Counted from the stretch's first letter, positions 22,886 through 36,150 are shown. The stretch: 64,000 nucleotides of DNA from Heterocephalus glaber (GCF_000247695.1 NW_004624734.1:9445078-9509077), one strand, 5' to 3'. Made by a program: numbers and translations. Notes: generated by a model not told the origin, from the letters alone.

Positions 22886-24675
22886 AGAGGAAGGGCTGGG
22901 AAGGCCTGGCTCCACTCTAGCTGGCCCAGAACCGCTCCACTGTGTCCTTGGGAAGCTTTGCTTGCGTCCTGACAACCCGACCAGAAGACGGTAGCCTGGC
23001 AGCTCCAATCTCCTCTCCCAGGGGTGACCAGAACTGGCAAAGACCAAAGGGGCCCTCAGTCCAGTCTGTCTGCCCAGAGAGGAAGGAACAGTAATTAGGT
23101 CAAGGTCACGCAGCAATGCTGCAAAGCCGAGGCTGCAGTTCCAGCAGCCTCTCCATCCACCCTGGCTCACTCCAGATCACCCACAACTGGACCAGCACCC
23201 GGCACCTGTTCCCACCCTGGGAAAGGTGGATTCTCACAAATGGAAGCCACACACCTCTCCAGAGAGTACATAAGTGGCACAACCAGATGCCACAGTCCAC
23301 AGAGGCGGCTGTGAGCAGGATCCACATGGCCCAGAGAGAAGGGCATGTGTAGAATCCTTGGCAGTGTCAGGGTGGCGTAGTGCTGGACACAGCAGAGCAC
23401 GGTGGATGCCTGTGGGAGGAGTGGGCCTTGCAGATGAGGACTGATGGGCTCTAGTGTGGTCAAAGGCAAGCACTCCATCAAAGGCCCAGTGCGGTTCCAC
23501 AGAGAGTGAACCCTGCCCCAGGGAGGCTGCGGCCATGTGAGGATGATGTGGCAAAGCCATGCCAAGCAACGCTCCCTGGGCAGGACCACCAGTGGACTCT
23601 CGGCAGACCACTGAAGCCACGAAATGAGCCACTGTTGATAGGCTTGATGTCACCAAGGCCAGGGCCAAGTACCCCTTAGGAAAGGCCTTCCCAGCACCTC
23701 CTGGAACACCCACCCGCTTGTCACAGCTTCCTAAAAACCATAGGCCACAGATGGACCTGAAGGATCCACAGAGGCCTGGGTGCCTTGGTCCAGCAGAATG
23801 TGCCAGACAGCCAGGACTGGCACAGGCAAAGAACTGGAGGTTTACGCAGATCAGCCTTAGAGGTGGGCTCTCAAGAGCCAAGAGAAAGCTGTACCAGCAC
23901 CCAGTATATACCAAGATAGGACCATTAAGCCCAGCCATGCACAGTGCCATTATGGTGTCTACAACTGAGCTGCGCAGTGTGGAACCTGTGAAACAGTCGC
24001 TGGCAGTCAGCCAAGGCTTCTGCCTTCCCATCACTAGCAGACCACGGCTTTTGGCAGGACCCTATCCTAAGACACTGCAAGGTGAGACCAAGGCAGAGCA
24101 ATGAAACTTGGGTAAAGTCCTAGAACTGCCGTCAACTTTATGTGTATTTCTGACAGATACCTGAGCCACTTGTAGCTCAGTCTTCCCATTTGAACCAGGA
24201 GGGTGTCAGGATTTGTAATATTTATAATATTTTCCCTTGCTCTCACGTTCTAGCTTCTGTGATCCTGTGGTATGACGAACAAATCAAAAGAGTTCTTGGG
24301 TCCGTGAACTGAGTCAGACTGCTCTGCTCACTAGAGACCTCCAGACTTGGGGGCCTGGGTCCACGCTGCCTGCATGCCAGTGAAGCACACTTACACAGGC
24401 TGGGGCCCCTGGCCCAGGCAAGACTGTCCCCCAAGGCTGTCCTTCCCTGCATCTCTGTTTCTCCCGGATTTGGGCCTGGTATGCTGGGGACACTTCCTCC
24501 CTTACTAATTCTTTTTAAATTTGCTAAAACACCTCCCCGGGAGAGTTGACCTTCCTATCAGCGGGCACTGTGGTCTTATCCACCCTCGTCTGTATTCTGG
24601 GGAGACCTCTGAAGCCTGAGGACTCGGCCTGAGGCCTCCTAGAGCACACAACACCACAACACCAGCCTCTAAGGG

Positions 24676-24720
24676 GTGTGTGCACGCACGTACCCATGCA
24701 CGTGTGCACGTGTGCGTATA
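24676..24720. repeat. Alternating purine-pyrimidine tract with two CACGTG boxes
   Basis: A short, mostly alternating tract (gtgtgtgcacgcacg, interrupted by ccc, then gcacgtgtgcacgtgtgcg). It holds two palindromic CACGTG E-boxes at 24699-24704 and 24707-24712. Whether it is bound by anything cannot be told from sequence. Confidence 0.7.
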
Positions 24721-24889
24721 GGTGGGACTCAGCCTCAGCACAGCCACGTCTACCTACCCTCGGGGGGACTCCCAAACGGCAGATGAGCTAAGGGTGACTG
24801 GGGCTGCTGGGCAGGGAGTGTTGACAGGGGGATGTGCTGAGTCAAGGGAACTATTCTGGCCATTAGGGGGGAGGCAAGGCAGGTGCTGG

Positions 24890-25239
24890 GACCAAAGGGA
24901 GGACGCCGAACTACAGAGGGTCACAGGCATGGGCCAGGAGGAGAGAGGGCATTCCAAGCAATGGGAACAGCAAAAGCAGAGGGTGGGGAGAGAGAAGCCC
25001 ACACACCTGGAGACCTACTGGGAGTCTGGCACAGCTGGGGTGGACACAGGTCTTAAGGAGGGAGGTTAAATGAAGGCTGAGGGCAGGAGATCAGCTGGAA
25101 AGAGACCAGCTAAGGAGTCTGGACTTGATCCTAAAGCAACAGGGTCCTTGGCTGGAGGGTGATGGGGACAGCTCTGCATTAGAGCGACCAGTCCAGCAGT
25201 CTGCAAGGCCAGGGGACGGAGCAGGGTGTCAGATCAATG
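24890..25239 (+). repeat. Unclassified ancient dispersed repeat, copy 1
   Basis: The phrase agggcattccaagcaatggg with aacagcaaaagcagaggg, then ggagtctggacttgatccta, matches a dispersed mammalian repeat recognisable by its order of phrases. I cannot name its family. Similar pieces lie at 47030, 49700 and 62110. Confidence 0.4.
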
Positions 25240-27939
25240 CCGGCCTCAGAGGCCTGTGTGCTGAGATTCACTGTTCAGGAAGGATTGATGGGCTGCCTTG
25301 ATCTTCCACACAATGCTGTCTTTGTGATTTAGCGGGGCTGGCAAGAAGAAAATTATGACACACTCTGCCCCAGGCCTATTTACTCCTCAGTCCTGCAGTT
25401 TAAACTCATGAGCTCGGGCTGGAGTGGTCAGACCCTGTCAGCACAGGGGTAACAAAGAGAAAGCCCACCAGTCAGGAGCAAGGGGGCCCAGGTTCTAGGT
25501 CAGGCAAGCTCAGTGAGGCTGGCTAACCCATCTCTGCCAGGCCCTTGAGCATCCAACAGTAAAACTAACAGGCAAGAGGAAGAGACTACTAGGATCCTGG
25601 CATCCTCCAACATGCCAAGACTCTAGGCCAAAATAAACTGATTAGGAAGCAGTGGGAAATGGACCAGCACGTGGCAGGTGAGTCTAACTGGTACAGCTTC
25701 CACGGAGAGAAACCCAGCAACAGCCAAAATTAAGAATGTGCAAATTCAGCATTTCTACTCCTAGGTGTTTATCCTCTGGATTTCTCACGTACGGACACAG
25801 AGACGTAAGTATCGGGGCAGTCACCAGGGCATGTTTCTAAAACTTGATGCCCATCAGGACAGAAGTGGTTCGAAAAGGATGGCAGGGTGTTTAACATGCA
25901 GCTGTTGGGGATGAGCCGGCCTGCAAGGACTGACAGGCCCGTGATTCTGAGGCAGCCCGGCGGGGGGGGCGGCATTTTAATTGTCAAAGAAAGAACATCT
26001 GTGTCCCACACACGGGACCCCCGAAAAGGCTCATGGCCACTGGAACCAATGCTGCTTGCCAAGAGGGCAACAGAGAGACCCAGGCCACAAATGTCCTTGG
26101 TATGCACGTTGTCACCTGGTATGGGACTGCTGAGAACTACCCGGGGTTGCCAGTGCATAAGGCACATCTATGGACACCCATGGAATCACAAGGCCCTTGT
26201 AGAGTCACAGCTGCAAGCTGGGTAAGAGGCAGGCGAGACACTGGAGTGCTTAAGAAGGGCAGGGGACACTTCCTTGGAGTAGAAAGCCAGCAGCAACCCA
26301 CCATCCTTCCGGGGAGTAAACAGAATGGTCACAGGGCAAACGGTTCAGAAAGGACTAGGGGAAGCTGGAGCTCAGGCCCTGACCACATATAACCCACACC
26401 ACCAACAGGCAGTGGGAAGCCCCACTGCAGGTGGGGTAAGATGCTAGAAAGGGTTGTGGGCGCCTGAGCTGGAGCCTGAGCACCCAGAAAAACAAAAGGG
26501 CCTCCTGGCTGTATGGTTCTGTGCACTCGTTCCAGGGTATAGGCACCCCAGTCCCAGAGGCAGACATCCCCCACAACCATCCACCTAGGGCATCTCCCAG
26601 GTGGACAGAGCCGTCACATACCTGGCTCAGACACCTGCAAGGAACAGAATGAGCTGGGACTGGAAGAAATGTGGACTCCGCAGGGAGAAGCTGCTGTTCA
26701 AGAGCTGGCACAAAAGCCCATGAAAAATGTTACCCTGGCCAAAAATGAACCCTGAGGACTACACCAAGGCATTGGATGGAAACCCAATGCTGTTATTCTG
26801 CGTCAGGAGATTTCTCCTTTCCTTCCTGAGCCCCCACCAAAACAATGCGTTCCTTTTTGTCTTCAGAGCTCAGCACCAAACTTCTAAGCTTATTTTGTCT
26901 TCCCTCAGTGGGAGGGAGGTAGGCAAGGCGCCTGGCTGGGGCTGCTCTCCTGACAGATGTCACAGACCCTCTGTCCTGGTGCCACAGTACTCACTGGGTC
27001 CTCTGGACAACTAGGGAAGACTGAGACCACACATGGCGTGCAGGTCCCTGGAGAAGGCACTGCCGCACGGGATGGAGGAGAGGCTGGGATTTCCACTCAT
27101 GGATCACAGGCTGTTGGGGCTGGAGGGGTCTCAGTGGTCACCTGGCTCAAGGTCACTTTGAATGTGGCTCCTCCACTCCCGGCAGCAGCCCCTCACTCCC
27201 CTCGCACACCTCCAAGGACCTGCTCAGGGGATCTTGCAGAGCCCCCTCCACCACATATGACTCTCAGGCAGCTGCCCTGGATCCAGGCCAACCCCTGCTG
27301 GCCCTGCCCTTGCCCACAGCCTGCATCTGACAGTCAGTTCCCAGAAAATGCGGACCTCCTGATGACCACAGCCTCCCTTGCCCTCTTCACTCAGTGCTTG
27401 GCCACAGCCAAGACTCAGGGCTTCTACATTAGCATCCAGGGAGGAGGGGCCCTGGAATCACATAGTCTGCAGTGGTGCTGCTGAACTCCGGAACAATCAG
27501 GGGTCAAGCAGGCCAGAGGATCCCCAGGTCCTTGCCTCTGCCTGCAGTCACCCTGGCCTTCCGGTTTCCAGCGGGCTCTGGCCGTGTGAGGGGGTAAGTG
27601 AGCACCCTGCCAGATGCCCCTGGCCCTGGCACACTGCACTGCAGACTGACCTGATGCTGCATACTCTAATCTAAACCATGGGTGAGCTCAGAGGTTGGAG
27701 TTGTTCTGCCACTGGTCCCTGTCACAGGCAGGGTTCTCTTCCTCCTCAGAGAGCTTAGGAACCAGAAAATGGTTCTATGTGGTTCAACTCAAGGTCATCA
27801 GAGAGAGCATGAGGTCATTTAGCCTCAGAGGCCACCAGGCAAGGGCATGTCCCCTGCCAATGTGGACACATGCTCCCCTGGCCACTGTGCTCGGCTAGCG
27901 CCAGGCCCTGTCCTCTGCAGGGCCTGGCAGACACTGAGC

Positions 27940-28330
27940 TCATCTCCATCTGCTCCCATCTCCCCTCCCTTCCAGGACAGGCTTCAGGGTACCCTTCTAG
28001 CCCTCAGCTCAAGTGTCAACTCCTCAGGAAGATCAGTGACTATCTCGTCCCTGGTTATCACAGGCCTTGATTTGTTTTCTCCTAGTATAACTGGGACTGT
28101 GCTACTTTCTATTCTAGTTATCTGCATTCGGTTTGCATGATCCTTGTTCCCCAATGTACACACACATACACACCAACACAAACACAACTCCACGAGGACA
28201 GGAACTATGTCCACCTGACCTGTCTTATTTGCTGCATTTGCAATGTGATTCTGGGCACACAGTAAGTGCCCCATTAAAATTTGTTGAAGGAAGGACGCTT
28301 GAACCAAATAGTTATTCGATGAATGAGCTC
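27940..28330 (+). mobile_element. L2 LINE 3' end
   Basis: Typical L2 3' order: agccctcagctcaagtgtc, aactcctcaggaagatcag, ttgatttgttttctcctag, ctccacgaggacaggaacta, then gggcacacagtaagtgcccc and attaaaatttgttgaagga. The CA-rich stretch at 28158-28190 lies inside it. Non-coding and inactive. Confidence 0.8.
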
Positions 28331-28856
28331 GCTGATCAGTGGAGAGACTGATGTGGTCAGATCAGGGCTGGACATGGAGGTTTGAAGCCAGGAGGTGTGG
28401 AACTGAGGCACAGGACATGGGCCCTCGCAGGCATAGGGGAGGGAGGTCCACGGGGGATGTCCTCAGGCCTCACTCTGTGTGGCCCCACAAGATCAAGGCC
28501 AGCAGAGGACCAATGTGCAGTCTGCCTGGAGGTGGCAACTGATCGATTACAGGAAGTCAATGGAAGCCACACTGGAATTCACCACAGCACGGTGCCCACA
28601 TGGGCGGCACAGAAACAAGGCAGGAAGTCATGCCCCCAAAACAATCCAGGAGGATGGAAAACAAGGTGCCCTTTCTGCTGTGGGGGATGCTGATGAAAAG
28701 AAGCCCATGAGACTACAGTCCCCTTGGATTGAAGTCTCAATCACTAAACTCCAGATGCCAGGCCAGTGTGGCCTCGGTGTTCATGCTTACACACAGGACT
28801 GACTTTCCTGACACCTCGGGGCACTCACAGCTGCCAAAACCATGTCTTAAGAAATG

Positions 28857-29078
28857 CAGTGGTGCTTAGCCAGGGACGACTACCCCCCTCCCCGAACATC
28901 TGCCAGTGTCTGCAGATATTTCTGGTCATCACACAAGGGCTGTGATGAGGAGCACTCCTGGCATCTAATGGGTAGAGCCAGGTGGGTCGCTCAACATCCT
29001 GGATGGCACAGGACAGGCCCCTAACGAAACAGAATAATCTAGTCCAAGATGTCAATAGTGTAGAGGCAGAGAAATCCC
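28857..29078 (+). mobile_element. MER5A (non-autonomous hAT-Charlie DNA transposon)
   Basis: Close to full length. It begins cagtggtgcttagccaggg, contains tctgccagtgtctgcagata and tggcatctaatgggtagag, then aacatcctggatggcacagg and gtcaatagtgtagaggc, and ends gagaaatccc. The ends have the inverted-repeat character of the family. It encodes nothing. Confidence 0.85.
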
Positions 29079-29142
29079 AAAATAACATGTATAAAAGTTT
29101 CTTCTACAGCTGTGGAAAATGTATAATTAATAAACATCTGCA

Positions 29143-29201
29143 TTTTTTTTTTGGTACCAGGGATCGAACTCAGGACCTTGGGATTGCAAGGCAGGCGGCA
29201 G
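29143..29201 (-). mobile_element. 5'-truncated ID-like SINE, subtype 2
   Basis: Antisense copy starting from its T-run tail, with ggtaccagggatcgaactca, ggaccttg and gcaaggcaggcggca, then cut off before box A. The 8-base flanks aacatctg (29133-29140 and 29202-29209) look like a target-site duplication, so it seems to have inserted already truncated. It is the only ID-like copy in sense with ITPK1. Confidence 0.85.
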
Positions 29202-29849
29202 AACATCTGTACTTTTAAAGCTCAACAAGCCCCAAACCCTGAGTTGCAGAACCCTGACAGTCTCTATATGCACAGAGGGCCAGGGCCAGGGCCAGCGTGC
29301 AGCTCAGGACTCGCTTCTGGCCACCCTCCCCAGCCATCTGCCACCTGGGCTATACAAAGACCAGCCCTGCTGCTCGGTGGGAACAGAGTCACAGGTCCAC
29401 CTGCAACCGAGGCTTCCTTTCCTTTCCACGTGGGAAATACCTGCAACCAGCTGCTGGCACCAAAAAGTACCACGCTGCTACAACAGAAAGAGCAATTCCC
29501 GGCCACCCACTGCGGGCCTGGCCCAGGCTCACCACACAATGGGCTGATTGTGTGGCTGTCTCTACCATGGGAGGAGTGGCCTTGTGACCCAGAGCAGCAG
29601 GTATCTCAAGGCTGACCTCACAGTAACCCAGGACAGGGTCTGCTCCTCTGGGACTGGGACGTGCCCGATTCTGCCTCCTCTGGCATCTGCTGAACAACAT
29701 TTTGTCACTGCATGATGCCACCTGGGCCAGAAGCAATCCCAGATGACAACTTCTTCCTCAAGTGACCTTAGGTCACTGATCTACTCACTAGGGAAGGGGG
29801 GAAGGACGAGCTGCTGGCCAAAGCCCCTTTGTGACACATGTGAAGAGAA

Positions 29850-29985
29850 TGTGAGCTACAATCCTGACTCCGCTGCTCTTTAACTGATCCCAGGCAGGTG
29901 ATGACTTTCTTGGGCCTCAGTTTCCTTGTCTGAAAAATGGGGACATAATTCCATCATCCCAGGGACTAAACTGAGGACCAACTAG
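29850..29985 (+). repeat. MIR fragment
   Basis: Clear sense MIR: caatcctgactccgctgctc, then cttgggcctcagtttccttg and tctgaaaaatggggacataa. Confidence 0.7.
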
Positions 29986-30847
29986 TAACAGACAAAGAGG
30001 ACCAAGACAGGGTGGGCCACATGGAACTTGCTCAGCCAGAGGTTTCCTGTGGCTGTGGTGACAGCACAAACCTCTCATTGGGGCCTGCACCCCTCACTCT
30101 ATCCCACCAGCCCCCATGGGAACCCAGCAGAAACTTACTAGATTCTGTGGCACTACGTAACATCTTGTGGGTTTAGAAGCCGCCTTCCTTACCCTGGTTC
30201 GAAGGCTCAGAACAGAAGCCTTTGTAACCCTCTCCATCTCCCTTCTCCCCAACACAGTGCAGATCCCATCCCTGCAGCTGCTTGCTGAGCACCTGAGGTT
30301 GACAGCATGGCTTCACCCAGTGGTGCGATCACTCTGGGTCCCAGGCCAATGGCCTTGCAGGTGATGCCTGCAATCAAGACAGCTGCCTCTGGAGCTCAAC
30401 TGGGTGGTTCCCAATGTCAAAGTCTCAAGTCTCACATGCCATCCAGCATGCTCCTCATGCCACAGGCAACCAAGAGGGCTGGCTGGTAAGGGGGGGAGCC
30501 AAGGAGGACAGCCAAGTCCCACTGACCCCTGTCTGCCCTGCCCCTTGGGCTGTCAGTCCATGTTTCCACTGCCCTCTCAGGCGTGCTGCTCAGTGAGGAC
30601 ACATTCATAACCACTGCTTTACTGATTCCAATTACAACTGAGAATTCTCAAGTCCCTGGAGCCACAGATAATGCTGTGAGTAGTGCTACTGCCATTGTAA
30701 CAACCATGATGTCAGCTGTGTGACCAAGTGCTCCTGAGCGCCAGTCCTGTGTGGAGTGTCTGCATGCACGACCACACCCCAGGTGCTAATGTAGAGCAGC
30801 CAGTACTTACACACATGCACACAGATGCACACGCACCCACACTCAGC

Positions 30848-30960
30848 ACTCACTCCAGGTGCTGTTCTAAGTGCATCATGCATATGAATTTGTTTAATGC
30901 TCTTAACAACACTAGGAAATACTTTAATTTTTTAAGAAAAAGAACTGCACAGTACTTGTC
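30848..30960 (-). repeat. MIR-like fragment
   Basis: Antisense: ccaggtgctgttctaagtgc, then tttgtttaatgctcttaaca and acactaggaaatac. Confidence 0.5.
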
Positions 30961-33900
30961 CCGTCTGCAGGAAGTGCGACTTCCCCTACCCCTGCAGTCC
31001 ACTGTGAGGCCAGACGGGCCAGTGCAGAGTAAGAGTCTGTGTCACTGTGGGTCACTTCACTGCGTTTCTGTCCCCCTGCCGAGGCGACCTGTCAGGCTGC
31101 TCAGGCATTGTGGGTCCCGGGCACCTAGCAGAGTTACAGAGCTGAGCACAGCTGAGGCTTGAGCCAGACACCAGGCAGCACTGGGTGTCAGGAGCTGCTC
31201 GCCCCCACACTGAAGTGGGGCCTCGCTCAGCCAGCCAGCAGGAAGGCTGTGAAGGCCCTGCTCCCCACCAGCCTCTACAGGAACCTGAGCCTGCGGTTCC
31301 CCAGGAGAGAAGGCCACACCCTCCCTGCTTGTGCCCAATCTGTCCGCCTGGTCCCCGTCCCCTGGCTGGAGGCAACTGGAGGGTGAGTAGATGCTGTCAC
31401 TGATAAAGAGCCACGGTGGCCCAGTGTACTCTCCCTGCCTCTCTGGGGACAAGTAAAGCACTCCCTTCCCTGACCTCTTTTATACAAATGAACACCAGGA
31501 ACCTGAGAGAGGAGTGGGCCTTTGCCCTGTCACAGCTGAGGGAGGGCGAGCTTGAGACCACAAGACACCCAGGGCTGAGGACAGGGAGGGGTCCCGCTGG
31601 GACCTTGAGTCATGAGCTCCCTCCTCTTCATCAGGGAAACGCCCAGCTGGGTGGCTGACTAACTGCTGGCCCCGCCTGCTCAGAGTTCACCCTGTCCTGG
31701 CAACTCCCATCCCCTCCTGCAGGGCCACTCTGCCAATCAGACCTGTTCTTGCTGCTACCATCCCGTCCCCCGACCCCTCTGCAGGAGAAAGTCCAAACTC
31801 CACAGGCTGGCATGAAAACGCCCCGGGATCCGGCCTTGCCACACCTCCTCCCATCCCTGGCTGGCTCCTGCGGACATCCCACACACGCCCATGAGGCTGT
31901 GCCTTCTGCCTCATAAACCCTTGCTGCCCACCAGAGCTGGTGCCCTGCCCCCTGAGTCCCCTGCACAAGGCAAGCACTCTGTATGCACCTATGACAAGCA
32001 CACAGGCACCCAGGGCAACAATGGGAATACCAGAGAGCAGATGCACCCCCACCCTGCCCATGGAGAGGTAGTCTATCAGACCTGATAAGGAATTATGACC
32101 TTCCAAATAGGTGAAGGAAAGGAGCAAAGTTAGGAGAGCAGAGGACAGGAGCTATGTCTGATGATCATGGAAAATGCTCCCTGCGAAGGCCCTTCCCACA
32201 GGGGGCTGAAGGAACCGTGGTGCACAGCACTGGAGTGATCAACAGCAGGCTTGAGCAGCTGCTGTGGGAGGGTCAGTGTGGTGAGGAAGGGGCAGGTGGG
32301 GCAGGATGAGGCTGAGAAGAGAGGCAGCCACCAGGGCACTCGGACCCATGAGCCATGTTAACAATCATGGCGTTTAGTCAGTCCCACCACAGAGAGAAGG
32401 TGCGCAGCAGTCCATACTGTGACAAGAGCTGTGTTTCCCTGGGCTCACTCTGGGCTCCAAGGGCCATTCTCAGGGCCCCCGGCCTGCTCTCCTGGCAGGG
32501 AGCTCATGTGGATGGTGCTCAGCACTGTGGAGGAAGCTGTCGTTGGAGAATATATTCAGAGAGGGGGTCCAGGAACACTAGGGCCAACTAACAGTCTTTC
32601 AGCTGATCAAAATGGGAGAAGAAGCTGTGTAGACTCCAGCCTCATTCCTCTAAGCTCATTCAGGGAACATCCCTCTGGATCAAGACCACCATAACCCCAC
32701 TAAGCCAACTCTAGGTGCTGAACAGACAGCAGCAGAGGAGGAGGGCCATCCCACCCACCTGGCATAGCACTGGGAGCAACAGCAAGGAGGTGTCCATTGC
32801 TCCCCTGAGGAAGCTGCTTAAGGTGCCAGGAGGCCCATGGGCTTCTGGTCAGCCCCATGCACCCACATGGGCAGGATCCCCAGGGGACCTTTGCCCACAT
32901 CTGTGCACTGATAACCAAATCTCAGGCAGAAGAGCCAGATGGCACCAGGACACTGGCTCCAAATGAACCTTAGACCAGAAAAGTAACTAAATCATCCCAA
33001 CGGCTGTCCGAATCAAGTCACCGTGAGGCTAACCCAAAAGGAAAAACAAAACAAAACAACAGCACCCCAGGCCCACACCCTCCAACCTGTCCACCTGGGC
33101 AGCCAGAGGGAAGCACGGCCACCCAGTTCAAGAGTTCCTTCCGCCTCTGGGGACCAGGGGTCTATGGAAGCATCCCACTGTGGAACATTTTGGAGCTTTC
33201 AGGAATGGCCCAGAAACTCACCTTTTTCCATACAGCCTCCAAACACTTCCCAGAGGACCTGAACACTGCCTCGGGAAGACCCTTTAAGCAGAAGCAGGCC
33301 GTATGAACTGTTTTACTGCTCACAACAAATGCAGGAAGGGCTGCTTTGCAAACCCAAACCCTGGGCTATGCTTCCCACCTCTGACATTGATGTGCCACTG
33401 ACTGTGACATCCCTGTCCCTCCCAGTCCCCAAACAATAACAATGCCTCCTTGTTAATATCCCAAGAATAAAAATTAAGAATCTGAAGACAAAGGGCATGG
33501 TCAAGGTCAAATGTCAGCCTCAAAGTTCATGTGGCCTGGCTCTGAGCCTGCACCTCTATCTCTGCCAAGGGAGATGACCAGGTCAGCATGGACAGCACCA
33601 TTCCTGGTGGCACAGGCATGCTCTTTCATGCCCTCACTGAGGAGTCCCCTCCCCACCATGACAGGTCCTGCTTGGCGCCTCTCCTCCTGGGGCCTCTGGA
33701 AAGCCTGGCACATTTTTTTCCCAAAGGATTGTTCTCTTCAACAAAAGAGGAAACTTCCTGGCCTTATCAGATATCTGGCTTCTTACTGAAATACCAACTG
33801 CAATGAAAATTTATCCCAGAAATACTGGGGCTGGAAGGTTTTCCTGAGGCCACCACTCCTGGCCAGAGCCAAATGCGTGTGTGACAGATGGGACAGACTC

Positions 33901-34239
33901 AGGGACCCAGCCAAGACCCTCCCTGAGAAACATACCCAGTGGGGGGCAGACTTCCACCACCCAGGGGTAGCTGTCCCATAACTCCTGGGCACCAGGGCTA
34001 GCTGGGGGCCATACCTTCACAGAAAGCTGGTACTGTTCTAACAGAGGGAGCTGTGGAAGCCATACTGGAAGCCCAGCAGCAGGAAGGGCTGTGAGCCCTC
34101 AGCACACACCAGGCACTTCATACACAGGGCCCTGATGACCACTGGTATCTCATTTTAATGAGGACAAGACTGTCGTGCAGGGTGGGTGTCAGTTTTGAGG
34201 CTGAGTCAACCTCTCTCTCTGGGGAGGCCAGGTAGGGAG

Positions 34240-34420
34240 AGCGAGGTTCACCCCCAGTGCAGGTTCAAATCCCACCACACTGCCTTCTAATTATGGAGAC
34301 TTGAGGAAACTGCCCAACCTTCCTATACCTGTTTCTTCACCTGTATGGGGGCGTCAGAAAATCTTATTGCTCAACAAGCATACGAGTTAATATTTATAAA
34401 GCACTTTACAACAGGGCTTG
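34240..34420 (+). repeat. MIR copy
   Basis: Sense MIR: gcaggttcaaatcccaccac, gacttgaggaaactgccc, tgtttcttcacctgtatggg, then ttaatatttataaagcactt and gggcttggcatg. Confidence 0.65.
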
Positions 34421-34799
34421 GCATGTCGTGGCTGCTGTGAATGCTTCTGGCTATAATAATGATTGCTATCATTACACATTGCCCAGGCTGCCCAAGTGGC
34501 ACAGCAGGGTCCTCACAAGGCCACCATCCTTCCATCTATCCCTTGGGAATCCCTGCCTCAAAGTTCTCTGCTGCTCCCCAGGCCCACTGTGCTCCCCAAA
34601 GAACATCACCAGGTACACCAGACATCTGGAGGCCTCCTAGAGAAGACCAGGCAAGGCAGATGTGGACACATCAGGGATTATGAAGGGCACTGTTTTAGTG
34701 GTCACCAGCTGGGGGTGCAACCATGAAGATTACGGGGCAGGGGCCCAAGAAGACAGAAGAGCCACCCTGTGGGATTGAGCAGTGGGTCCCCTGAGAAAG

Positions 34800-34945
34800 T
34801 CAAGACTGGATCGATCCTGGCTCTGCCGGGTCCCTGTGGACACCCTACACATACTCCTGATACTCAGTTTCCTGGTTATAAAACAAGGCAGGCCAGTCCT
34901 TCCCAAGAGGCTGTGGAGATTGAATGAGCACGGGGTGAGTGTTCC
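34800..34945 (+). repeat. MIR copy
   Basis: Sense MIR: gatcctggctctgccggg, tactcagtttcctggttata and gaggctgtggagattgaatg in order. Confidence 0.55.
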
Positions 34946-35164
34946 TCAGCCTGACCCTCCATGGGACGTGGGCCCAACAAGCAGTCAGTCAGCCAGGCAA
35001 ATGTTTCCTGTTTGTTCGTGCTCAATCCCCGGTGCCCGGAGAGCTCCCAGTGCATAGCTAGAACTTGCCAAGTGTGATGGGGGTCTCCAGGGAGCTTGGT
35101 GAGGCTGGCATGGTGTTAACACTCAACGTCATCATCTATCTGCTCTGGCCAACAGGCCTGGAGA

Positions 35165-35235
35165 TTTTCCTGTGACCAGCACCCATTTTATAAATAAGAA
35201 AGCTGAGACTCACCAAGTCGCAGAAAACCATGCCC
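35165..35235 (-). repeat. MIR fragment
   Basis: Antisense core: cccattttataaataagaaa, then gctgagactcaccaagtcgc. Confidence 0.5.
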
Positions 35236-36150
35236 ATACCTTTCCCACGGCCTCAACCCCGTGAGAAGAGAAGCCCAGCAAGCAGGAGGGACTTTGGGCT
35301 GCTGGAAGGCATGCATGACATGGGGACACTTCCCCATCTCACTCCAGCCCCACCACCATCAGGGCACCAGAAGCCAGGAGCAGTTGCAACTGGTCAAAGG
35401 CGACTCCTAGGTGGCAAGCAGGACTCTACAGCAGGGAGCTGGCCGAGGATGCAGGCGAGAGCCACTGGAAGTGAGGGAGGCTGGGGCCTATGGCTCTGAC
35501 TGCATGAGAAAGAAGAGCACTGTCAGCAGCACAGCTACTACGCGACAAGAGCCCCTTTGTCCTGATGGAGAGAAATGGACGCCAAGTCCCCAGTTATTAC
35601 TCAGAAGTGTTAGCTCAGGCACCCCTGTCCTGCCAGGAAGGCGGGGGGAACAGCCACTATTCCGGTTGCATTTCTGTTGATAATATGACTTTGTCTTTTG
35701 TGACCCTGAGCTGATTCCCAGAAGAATCATATCTGTCCACAAAAGGGAACACAGAGGGCAGGCTGGTGGCAGTGGCAGTGGCAGCAGCTGGCCGACATGA
35801 AAACCTCACCAGTGGGGTCAGGACCGGGGAGGCTGCTGAGGAAATAATGCCAAGACAGAGCCACTGTCAGGGCTGAGCATCCCTGTGCTGAGGATGTGGC
35901 AGCCACATCTGGATTCACAGCGATCTGAGCAGTCGCCCACATCATCATGGGCTGGGTGGCAGGGTGTACACACCCTGGGTGTCTGTCCTATGTGACTGGG
36001 GCCTCACTTGCAGAGAAGCACCTGCCAGGAAGCCATGTCTTGCCAGTGGCAGAACCACTTCTGTGGATGACATGTTGAGACAGCCGCTACTACTTGATCC
36101 ATAGCCTACAGCAATTCCCAGGTCTCCACTCTGCCCCCATCTTCACTCAC

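Larger units (their letters stand above)
15361..36150 (-). other. ITPK1: ITPK1 intron between exons A and B (complete)
   Basis: A complete 20,790 bp intron bounded by gtgagtgaag (donor of exon A) and ctttcctttcag (acceptor of exon B), both read on the minus strand. It contains LTRs, ID-like SINEs, an L2 3' end, MER5A, MIRs and a short L1 piece, listed separately. Stretches where I recognise nothing are about 15361-16288, 16713-17503, 18511-20384, 20586-21424, 22886-24675, 25240-27939, 29209-29849, 29986-30847, 30961-34239 and 35236-36150. The longest ATG-initiated open frame of the window (23234-24034, minus) is here and is discussed as a finding. Confidence 0.9.
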
